NCBI GenBank assembly: GCA_022575985.1
Contig: JAKSXM010000002.1
Coordinates: 17,533,001-17,597,000 of the forward strand
Direction: 5' to 3'
Length of the DNA stretch: 64,000 nt
Origin: Anagrus nilaparvatae
Lineage: Eukaryota > Arthropoda > Insecta > Hymenoptera > Mymaridae
In this document: piece by piece, positions 54,504-64,000 of the stretch
Position numbering within the stretch: the stretch's first letter is position 1
How the letters are laid out: each line of letters begins with the position of its first letter
The notes under the pieces: model-generated
Database searches by the model: none
Told to the model about the DNA's origin: nothing
The model's input: the letters and a program-made list of their open reading frames with translations, nothing else
Program-made: the position numbers and the translations under genes

Positions 54504-57006
54504 TATTAGTTTGGCTTCTTATCAGTAGGTATACTTAATTTACGTATTCTTTCAGCTTTCGTAAAACTGTCTTGTTATATTAATTGACAAAAATAGGTGG
54601 ATTTTCACATTTTTGATTTGATGAAAGTGTGTAAAATTGTTGTATATGAGAAATAGCAGATAAAAAGTGTTCGATCTGCGAAAGGTATGATATAAGGAAC
54701 CAAATGGAAAAGTTTTAAAAATGAAAAAGGTAGAGCAGAAGAAAAAAGTATGTCAATAAGAATTCAATCAAATCCATACTTAATAAACTTTACGATTTCT
54801 GTATCTGACTTAAATAATGGCTAAATTATGCACATAATATCTTTAGTACACTTTTACGAAATTTGTGAATTTTAATCTATTTAGTATTAAACAATTTTTC
54901 ACTGTGTAATTGTATTTTTCATTCTATTAATATCCAGATGTCGCTTTTCTCGAAAGTGAATTGTCTTTTTACTATTATAAAAGCAACGTAATGTGATAAA
55001 ATTATCGTATACTGCTTTTTATCATAAAATATAAATATATTTAAATTGTCTATGAAAAATTGAATCCACTTCTTTCTTTCTCTGAGTATAGAATTTATAC
55101 ATAAACTATATTGTGCTGAATTAATATTTTGGGAATATTTTAAAAAACGAAAACTGAATGCACTTAAAATTAATATTACTTTGTTCGCTACTAATAATTT
55201 TGCTGAATATCATAAAATTTGTAAATTATAATAAAAAATAATTTATTAAAAAAAAAAAATTTTAATCACAAATAAATTTATATAAAATTAATTAATATTT
55301 ACCTATTCAAAAACTTAAATAAAAAATCAATAATTCATTCATTTATTATTAAATAATAATAATAATATAAATTTTTCCATGGTATTTATAATAAAAATAA
55401 ATTTTCTCTTCTTATGCATATAATATATTTGATATGACTTTAAATACAAGCGTGTCAAATTATTTAAATTTATTATACGCTTGAATTGAATAAAAAAAAA
55501 TAGTAAAATCAAATTAATATAATCATGATTGAATAGAAAAAAACATTTTTTTTATATTATTGTGGTAAAATGAAATTTTTTAAACGATAATAATTTATAT
55601 ATATTTTAGATCAAGTATAATTTTTCATGATCATTTTAATATTAAGTACATTTTAACATGTAAATTAAGCCTTCTGAATATAATGAGTTTTTTTTTTTAT
55701 TGTAAGTTATTGAATGTAAAAGATTGTGTTATTGCTCTCTTTTTTCTTTCTTTTTATAAATCACTTACAAAGTAATAAATATTATAACGTGCAAAACCAC
55801 TGAAAATAATAAGGTGATTTATTATACAGTGTGTTCTTGGTTGTGAGAACCTTGGTTTTAGATAAGAATGTGAAATGATGATTACAGAAATAACAGACTG
55901 ATATTTTTTTTAGGGTTCTTCTGGAATTGAAGGAGTCAATAAGATTAAGGTGTTCTAGGACCTGGAATTTTGAGTAGTTCTATAGAAATTCTGAAATCAG
56001 CTGTTTCCATCACCAAATGAAAATTCTTTTTAGGCAAATCTTAGATAATCTAAACCTTTGTTTAAAAATAAAAAAAATCAAAATCTAAGAAATTTTACCA
56101 AATTGAAAACACCGATATGACAAAACTAGCCAAATTCCAAATATTTATGCTACTTTTTGTTAAAACCAGCATTTCAAAAATATCTAAAATTTGCCTTTGA
56201 GAACTCCTTCAGCTTAATTGTTTCCAAGGACCCCAGAAATTCTGTTACTGAATCAAACAAATCAATAAATTTCACCCCAAAAAAATAATCAATTCCATTA
56301 ATCGAGTCTCTACTGTACACCCACACTTTATATTTCTTATTTTAAAAAACTCTACTTGATATAATTTTTTAATAAAAACTGTATAATTAATATAAAAATA
56401 CATCATTTATTTTTTTTTCTTTTTTGACAGTTTACACATACATTTTTCTTATGAAAATTATTCATTTTATTAATAATAAAGAAGAAAAATCCTTATAAAT
56501 ATTACCCTGTAATGTGTAATGTAATTTAATACGAAATTTATATATCAAGTTAAGTACTTTTATTTTCAATAATAACAATAATAATAGTCATTTTTCAAAA
56601 GTAATTATAACTTTCTTTATTTTATTAGATGACAAATATTATTCTAATTAAAAAAAAATGGTAAAAGGAAATGTGTAATGATAATTACGAATTTTTTTTT
56701 ACGAGGTGTAACAGTGATATAATTAAGAAAAAAATGTTTTTTTTTTTTTGTTATTATTTATTAAGTAATATTTTTAAGGAAGTATGATTAACCTAGAATT
56801 TGGTTAGGGGAATATTGGGGTTAGTTGAGGTCTGGGGGCAGATTGGTTTGGTATCATTTTTGAAAATTTTTTGAGATCTGAAAATACAAAGGCTGAAAAT
56901 TATATGGTTGTTAGTACTAATTTTTGGTTTTATTTGGTTCATATTTTTGTAGTTTTCGAAAATTAATTAATTTATTTTATAAATAAACAAATTTTTATTG
57001 TAAATA

Positions 57007-57432
57007 CACTGTAAAAAGTAACTTCCTTATATTAACAAAAAAATTAGAAAATTTTCGAAAAATTAGTAAATTTTCAAAAAAATTTGTAAATATTCGAAAA
57101 AAATCGCAAATTTACTAAATTTAGTATATTATCGAAAAATTCAAGGATTCTCGATTTTTTTTAGTGATTTTACGAAAAAAGTTGCAAATTCACAAATATT
57201 TTTCGGAAATTTACAACTATTTTTTGTGAATTTTCGAAAAAAAATTATAAATTATCAATTTTTTTTGCGATTCCACAAAGAAAATCGAGAATACTCGAAT
57301 TTTTTGTTAATATACTAAATTTAGTAAATTTGCGATTTTTTTCGAATATTTACAAATTTTTTTGAAAATTTACTGATTTTTCGAAAATATTCTAATTTTT
57401 TTGTTAATATAAGAAAGTTACTTTTTACCGTG
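57007..57432. mobile_element. 426-bp hairpin MITE with TA duplication
   Basis: TA|CACTGTAAAAAGTAACTT at the left and AAGTTACTTTTTACCGTG|TA at the right. The arms extend almost to the centre, with only scattered mismatches (ACTAAATTTAGTA and TCGAGAATACTCGA-like words on both sides), so the whole element is one long near-perfect hairpin. A TA duplication fits Tc1/mariner. It shares its start with the foldback at 49507. Confidence 0.88.
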
Positions 57433-57918
57433 TAAGTACATAATAAAAATCTGCACTCAATGCAACCAAGTATCGACACATATAAATAAATAATCAACAA
57501 AAATTTTTTAAATTCACCAACCAGCCTGAATCTCTCCTCTCTTCGTATTTTTTTAATATTTGTTCAAGAAGTCGTAAAATAAAAATAAAAGTGTAAATAA
57601 TAATATAATTTAAAAATACGTAACTCTAAATAATTTGCATTTATAAATTGACACAGAGAAAGAATTTTTAAACTAAATTCTAAGAAAATTTATTGTTATG
57701 TGATATTTAAAATCTATTGTTTAAAGAAAAAAAAATTTTAAATGTAATAAAATATTTTTTTTATTATTTTTTAACTCATTAAAAAAAAAATGCGAAATTG
57801 TTTTACAAAATAAATAAATAATTATAACTTATGCGTAAAAAATGTATAGTAACTTTATAGGTATTCAAGAATGTTCTTTATTATCCCAAATTTTTATTTT
57901 AGATAAATAAAAATAACA

Positions 57919-58832
57919 CATTCACTTACAAGAGCAGTTTGGAAGCCCATTTGCTTCTTACTTTCAGAACAGTTTGTGGTAGTTGAAAAAATATTCCTTA
58001 TACCCTTAGTTTAATTTAATTTTTACATGAATGGGTCCCCTAGAAATTAGATCCTCAAGCAAGTTTATATTCTAAAAAATAGGGTTTTTTAGGCTTATAA
58101 ATGACACTGCTACCTTGTAATTCAATCAAATACCTTCGGATTAGTCTTATTTTTTTGGTAAGTGTCACCCTTTAATCTCCTTAAACCGCAATTTTTTATT
58201 AATGATACTCTTACCGTTATAGTCAATAAACCGAGAGTTTGTTTTCGGCCTAAAATGGCCAAAATTCAAATTGACGCTAATATTACAATTTTTGGTTAAA
58301 ATAGGTTTTATTATAGCCTCAAAATTTTTGTAAAAGCTTCAAGTTTCCAAAAATTTTTTATCGTTCTATTTTCTTTATTTATTTTCGTGATATAGCTCTG
58401 TAAAGAATTTTGAAAATCTTGAGCATGTACAAACTTTTTGAGACCTATAAAACCTATTTTGATAAAAAATGGTAACTTTGGCATCAATGTTAAATATAGC
58501 CATTTTGGTTTATTGACTATAATGATAAGAGAATCATTGATGAAAAAATGCGGGTTACAGGGATTAAAAGCTGACACTTATACACACACACACAAAACTG
58601 AGAATAGCAGGAAGGGATTTGATTAACTTACAAGTTAGTTGGGTGCTTTAGAATATAGCCTAAAAAACCTTATCTTATAGCATAGAACCTTGCTAGGTGG
58701 TCTAATTTCTAGACTCATTCAGGTAAACTGAGGCTATAGGGGCTGTTTTTTCAACTACCACAACCTGTTCTGAATGTCAGAAGCAAACCGGGTACCTAAA
58801 CAATTGACGTTGTGCTTGTGAGTGAATTTCAT
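57919..58832. mobile_element. Foldback family A copy, long diverged arms
   Basis: Left ATTCACTTACAAGAGCAG and TTCAGAACAGTTTGTGGTAG are inverted at the right as CTACCACAACCTGTTCTGAA and GCTTGTGAGTGAAT. Inner words shared with the 9942 element include TTTTTTGGTAAGTGTCACC, AATAAACCGAGAGTTTG and the CTTCAAGTTTCCAAAAATTT stretch. ORFs on both strands (58311-58577, 58438-58626) are by-products of the inverted arms. Confidence 0.7.
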
Positions 58833-61483
58833 ATTTTTATTTTTTCAAAATAAAATTTGTGGTAAGAAAAAACCTAGAAAAAACATTATTGAACCATTGT
58901 ATTCTAACCCATTCATGCACCAAATGTCCTGTTATTAGGGCCTAAACTCATAAAAGTTCAGAAGTCCAGTTTCAAGTATTTGAAAATAGGCGTATTTGAA
59001 AAAATCAAAATATCAAGACATTACTTTCAGATACAGCAAATTTCTTTTAAAATTCCTTTATATAAATTTACAAGATTTATAGACCCAAACACTCTTTTTA
59101 AAAAGGTAAGAAGTATACAAATAACATAAAATAATAATAATAATAATAAAACTTTACTTACTTACTACTAAAAGACTTTTTTATTTCTTGTTTATTATAA
59201 TATTGTTGGATAAAGAGATGAAAAACTAAGTTTTATATTATTTTTATCTTGTTATCCTTGCATGTGTAATATATAAATTTTGCGGGGAATAATATATAAA
59301 TATAGCGCTGTGGTGGTTCTTGTATGATTAAAAAATATAATAATAATATTAATATAATAAACAACGTCATAATGATCTTTTGTTTTCTTTCGTGTTTATG
59401 GTAGATAAATATATTAACCCTTTTTTTACTTTGTATAGTTTTTGTTTTTTTAGTGATTAAGGATTTTAATATTGAAATTTTAAGTTTATGGGTGAATTTG
59501 GTGTAATCGAGTTTTTTTAGAAAGCAACAAAAACTTTTAGTACTGATTTACTTGAAAGTAAATTATGGAATTAGGAATTTTTTGTTTTAAAAGAGCAACC
59601 GCAACAAAGCATGGATTTTAACCTGTTTTGGGAAGCTCAATAATTCTGAAACAAATTAATAAATTTTAAAATGTGATATTTTTTATTTTTTGATTTATTC
59701 AATAGTTTGGTTTTTACCAAACTTATTTTTTTAGAAATTAAAGTTATGGAGCCTTAGAGCTTTATAAAATCCATAAAACTGTCTTTGAAGTCTCGTCGCA
59801 TAAATACCAAAGCTTATAAAATTCTCCCAAGTTATCGATATATTTTATGTTTATGGGCTATGAAGCTTTGATGCTCCATAAAAGTCAAACTATTGAGTAA
59901 ACCAAAAAAAGAAAAAATATGTTCATCTTGATTTTTAACAAGCCTTAATTGAAGGCCCTAAACTTTGGTTAATTTATTTCAAAATTATCGAGATTACCAA
60001 AACAGGCTAAATTTTCAGTTACTTTTTGGATGTTAGGTGACTACTTAAGAAATTCTTACAACATAAAATATTTCAATCATTAATCAACTAAAAAATTACT
60101 GTACAGCAATTAGTTGCAATGAATTGTAACAAATTGAGTTGCCAAGACTTTTCTCTACACTCTCTTTCCGTTGCAATTCTTTGCAACTTCATGGGAAATA
60201 TTTTATTAATTAATTTCTAGTTGATTAACAATTGTCAGATAATTTTAACAAACATAAACTATCAAAAGTTATGATAAAATATATAGAAATTTTGACTTTT
60301 TTATAGCAAATTTATCCAGGATAGATTTTTACAAAACCTGTAGGTACAAGAATTTATTTTGTAAAATTAAATAAAGATTCTTGATTTTTTGTTTTTAACT
60401 TTTTTGGGAACTATATAGTTTTTTATAAAATTACTGATTCTCTGCAAAGTTGGGACCATTTAGAAAGCTGTAATTTTCAGAGTCTTATTTTGTTGATGTT
60501 TTAAAAAAACGACATAACATACAAGCGTAAAAATCGCCTAATTTTATGAATAATTGGATAATTAATTGTTATTTTTCAAACTTATGAACTTGAGTAAGAC
60601 CAATATGTAACCTACCACCATAGCATGTTATACAAATTTAAAATGCACCAATTATTTTAAATGTATAAAAGTACACTTTTTGCATTCTGGAAATATCAAT
60701 AATTAAATTTACAAATTATAAACTAAAATATTAAATTATATTTTTTTGAAAAATATATTTATATAATTATCCAAAAGATTATTGAGATACCTTTAATTAA
60801 ATTTTAATTTCAAAAAATTATTGCAACAATTTCACAAAAATATGTTTTTTTTTTTGTAAATAAATTGGATAATGACACAGAGTAACTCGAATTTTAATTA
60901 TATTTTAACTTATATTTTCGGAGGTCCATTTTTTGAAAGATTGATTTTTTAGCATTTAAAACTCATAATTTATAACGGGTATTGAAACTTTGTAATTTTT
61001 TACTGCAAAAAGGAAACAGAATTGAGACACAAAATTAAATTATAATTTATTTATGTAAGAGAGCACAAAAAATCTCATAAATTTTATTTTTAAAAAATGT
61101 CTTAATACACCTTGTTTTCATATTTTTAGTTTTTTATTTTCATGGAATATTTATTTTATTTTTACAGTAAAACATGGTGGTTTAATCAAGAATCATAACT
61201 TATAATTAATTTATCAATTTTTTGTTTAATTATTTTTACCGTTAAGAATTGTACCTGAAACACAAAATTAATAAATTTTCATTAGCAAATGTCCAAATTG
61301 AGATTTTTTGACATCTTAAAAATCATAATTTTAAAAATAATTATGTTTATTTGTTATTAAATTTTATTTAACAAGATAAAATTGTAAAAATTGATGCCCT
61401 TGATTTTATGAATTCTCATAAATTTAAAATGTTTGTTTTTCAACAAGACTTCGTAAATAGTTTTTTTTACAAAAAAATTCTTT

Positions 61484-61692
61484 TTTGCCCTCCCGGGCGT
61501 AAAACTCGCGTGTAAAGAATTTTCTGAACTCGTTCTACGCCTAGGTGGGCAAAAAATAGTGTAAGCACCATGGGCGAAATACTTTAGACACGAGCGTGAA
61601 CACGTATCACTCGTGCCCGGCTTCGCCGAGCACTCGTGCTAGTGCTCACCCTAGTGCCGAAACTTTTACGCCCTTGATACTTAATATACTAT
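61484..61692. repeat. GC-rich dispersed repeat with GGCTTCGCCG core
   Basis: A 200-bp GC-rich island in AT-rich DNA: GCCCTCCCGGGCGTAAAACT, CTACGCCTAGGTGGGC, CACTCGTGCCCGGCTTCGCC, ending ACTTTTACGCCCTTGATACT and ATACTAT. The last part recurs at about 21463-21493 (ATTTTACGCCCTTGATGAAT, ATACTAT), so it is a repeat with a defined edge. No frame. Confidence 0.55.
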
Positions 61693-62129
61693 TTATTTTT
61701 ATTCTACTATTTTACACAAGAGTACAGTTGTTGTTAATTTTTATTTAAGATAAAAGAAACATTTTACTTGTGAAATTTTACAAGCTGAGATAAATCACAG
61801 TCTAGTTTTATGAAAATTTTTATAAAATACATGCTAACAAGGGAACTGTTCAGGATATTTTTATTTCTTTATTTCGAACTGTTTGCTAATTTTCGGTTGG
61901 TTCTGGTGAAAATACAAATGAATTAAAGTTGGGTCTAAATGGAATAAAGGCAAGCAGTTTCCACAATTTGAATCAAGAATTTATAGATATGAACGAGTTT
62001 TAAGACACAAAAAAAATTCATTTGTTATTTTTCATGTAAAGGATTACAAAAACGAGCACTACGACAAAATAAGATAATTTTGATTTTAAATAGTTAATTC
62101 TGTTGATAATATATTGGATTTATTTAAAG

Positions 62130-62200
62130 ACTTACAAATTAAGTGGATTATTATTTATTATTATTTATTATTATTATGCCCCTTACAAATTAAGTGGATT
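62130..62200. repeat. TTA microsatellite between direct repeats
   Basis: CTTACAAATTAAGTGGATT occurs near 62131 and again near 62185, enclosing a TTA/TTTA simple repeat; probably replication slippage. Confidence 0.6.
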
Positions 62201-62319
62201 CAGTAACAGCCTTAATAAATTTGTTTAAGTTATTTATTTTATGTAAAACAAAATTAATATTAAATATGAATAAATCTATTAGATTCCTTGAGCTAACAAT
62301 TTTTGATTATTTCTCCTCC

Positions 62320-62362
62320 GGCTAAATAGTGTGAGGCTCGTCAGTACGTACACAATTTAGCC
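62320..62362. repeat. Short inverted repeat, GGCTAAATAGTGTG hairpin
   Basis: GGCTAAATAGTGTG and its near inverse CACAATTTAGCC enclose a loop of about 15 bases. It could be a deleted MITE end pair or a chance hairpin. Confidence 0.4.
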
Positions 62363-63084
62363 TTTTCGAAGAAAAATCAATATTAATCTAAATAACATAA
62401 ATAAATATTTACTCAAACTTATTGTTAATCAATTTTATTGTAGGGAAAAATTTCTTGATCTTATATTTTGACTAAGGTTATAGCTGATATACATCTTAAA
62501 TTTTCCACTGCAGGCGAAAAACCTTCTAAAATATCAGTTTTTGAAAGAAAAATTTTATAGATTGACTAAAAAAAAAAAAATACACTGTTATATCTCACTT
62601 TAAATATGTATTATGGAGTGCTTAGATTGATAACAGAAAAAAAAAACTTATAACCGGTTTGTGTAAACACAACCTAAATGCTAAAAAAAATCGCTAAAGA
62701 ATATAAGAGAAGAAAATTTCTTACAAAAATAAAAATATTGCTATATTCTTTAAAGACTTTTGATCTAGACAAATAAATCAATAAAAGTCCAATGATGTTC
62801 TTTTGTTCGATATCAAAGTTTCCGCAAAAAAAAATTACAAAAATCTAATAGACCCTAAGCAATTTTAAAATAATAAAACTTCAAGTGAAAATTTCTAAAA
62901 AATTTAGTTTAAAACTTCACCGGTTTTATTTATGCACTCTTTGGTTTTCGTCTTAAAAATCTAGGTTAAAAATTTCATCCATAAGAAAACATGTATTTCT
63001 TTGAAATTTTGACCTCATTTTTCTTAAAAATTTGTATGGGTTGAGGCTAAAAGTTTCATACCATCATTTATTGTGAACCTTAAC

Positions 63085-63225
63085 TAGAGGTGGACGAGAC
63101 TGCGAGACCAGTATCGGTCTCGTCTCGGTCTCGTCTCGAAATCGAGACGAGACCGAGACGAGAGCATTTGTAGAAAATTCGGGACGAGACGAGACATTCA
63201 TATCGAGAAAATCGTCTCGAAAAAA
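63085..63225. repeat. CGAGAC-rich element with perfect 22-bp palindrome
   Basis: Begins TAGAGGTGGACGAGAC and consists mainly of CGAGAC/GTCTCG words. Arms 63118-63139 and 63142-63163 are perfect inverses of each other around two bases. TAGAGGTGG resembles hAT ends, so it may be a relic of one, but I could not find the partner end or a duplication. Confidence 0.55.
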
Positions 63226-63479
63226 AAGTTATTAATACATTTAGTTAATTTAAATTTTTACAATAAGCATTAAAATTAATATTTTTATTAAGACTGTGTA
63301 CTTAAAAAATATTTATAATTTAGTTTTCTTTGATTTATCACTGCATAAATTTTCTTAAACATTAAGTTTTATTTGATGATACATTATTAACAGTGATACC
63401 TTGAATTATCCCCTCGATCTCATAATCTTTTAAGGCTTGAAAAAGTATATGGGCTAAATCTTTTTCTGGTCGGCGGCCA

Positions 63480-63680
63480 AAAAGCACGTATTTCCCGGCT
63501 GCTGCTAGTCCGGCAAAGACGTGTTTTCTCGACACTGATGCAGAAAAATCGTATACGACCCTGGGCCATAAAAAAAGAATGCCCCAAATCGCAGTTTACC
63601 ATCCTCGGCTTCGCCTCGGAAAGTAATTTACGTGCGATTTGGGCCATTCTTTATTTTTCTGGCCATGGGTCGTAATATAC
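63480..63680. mobile_element. Hairpin repeat family C, well-preserved copy
   Basis: From 63551 (GTATACGACCCTGGGCCATA) to 63680 the sequence folds on itself: AGAATGCCCCAAATCGCA pairs with TGCGATTTGGGCCATTCT around CCTCGGCTTCGCCTCGG. The part before it (AAAAAGCACGTATTTCCCGG, TTTTCTCGACACTGATGCAG) matches diverged copies at 29140-29300 and, in part, about 14440-14515. ORFs across it (63420-63647, 63632-63850) are incidental. Confidence 0.6.
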
Positions 63681-64000
63681 TATTCCTGAATGTTTGGCTC
63701 CTAGCTGATAGTATAAAATCTAAAGTTATTGAACGTAAAATCCAGTGTTCATCAATAAAATATGGGCTGTTATTCCGTAAAAGGATTCTGTTTTATGATC
63801 AGCTAACCAACCATCAAATAATATCAATAATAATCAACCGTCAAAGATAATTTAGAAACATTATTATTTTAAATCTTAAAAATACGTTACAGTAATTTAT
63901 TGCAGATAAAAAATTTTTTTTCAAATGTATACAATTTTAATCAAAAACAATATTTTTTTTATCTATAATTTTACAAAAGAATAACTGCTTGATAAAAATT

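Larger units (their letters stand above)
53885..64000. other. Distal flank: repeats and AT-rich filler, no supported gene
   Basis: Upstream of the pacifastin start codon. Recognisable items are a 217-bp MITE (54287), a 426-bp hairpin MITE (57007), a family A foldback (57919), a GC-rich repeat (61484), a CGAGAC palindrome (63118) and a hairpin repeat (63480). The gaps 54.5-57.0, 58.8-61.4 and 61.7-63.0 kb show only AT-rich sequence, simple repeats and short chance ORFs. Confidence 0.5.

Noticed and set aside
1..64000. CRISPR arrays, bacterial operons, rRNA genes
   Set aside because: No regularly spaced repeats of the CRISPR kind, no ribosome binding sites or operon structure, and no rRNA sequence; the window is eukaryotic.

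Overview
This is nuclear DNA of an arthropod, almost certainly an insect. It is very AT-rich by eye (about four bases in five), has split genes with GT-AG introns, a eukaryotic tRNA with a poly-T stop, non-LTR retrotransposon relics and many small inverted-repeat transposons. Rebers-Riddiford cuticle and pacifastin domains are arthropod families. The extreme AT content and the element mix would suit a parasitoid wasp (braconid-like), but that is inference.

Most real genes are in short exons with no long ORF. (1) A six-exon cuticular protein gene on the minus strand fills most of 3.7-42.4 kb: signal-peptide exon at 42371-42415, a first intron of about 26.7 kb, then exons at 15362-15621, 13648-13767, 7256-7357, 6186-6584 and 3731-4100. 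The six join in one frame to 431 residues with an RR-type chitin-binding domain near each end. (2) Inside intron 1 lie tRNA-Ala(AGC) (16968-17040, plus) and, on the opposite strand to the host gene, the 3' exon of a DEDDh 3'-5' exonuclease gene (30970-31610). (3) A two-exon secreted pacifastin-type protease inhibitor of 72 residues (minus) has its signal-peptide exon at 53794-53884 and inhibitor exon at 49245-49372, parted by a 4.4-kb intron full of transposons. Several weaker exon-like islands (12.8, 40.7, 45.3 and 48.1-48.9 kb) are listed with low confidence.

The rest is AT-rich intron or intergenic DNA with mobile-element debris: an R1-like LINE relic (29.4-30.6 kb), two RT relics of another LINE (28.9 and 33.8 kb), and inverted-repeat elements, several with clear target-site duplications: a 1-kb foldback with TAA, a 620-bp foldback with an 8-bp duplication, a hAT-type MITE with an 8-bp duplication nested inside a larger foldback, TTAA-flanked piggyBac-like MITEs and TA-flanked MITEs. 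The hAT-type MITE adjoins a GC-rich promoter-like island that ends in a consensus splice donor. From 54 kb to the end there are repeats only, with no gene I can support.
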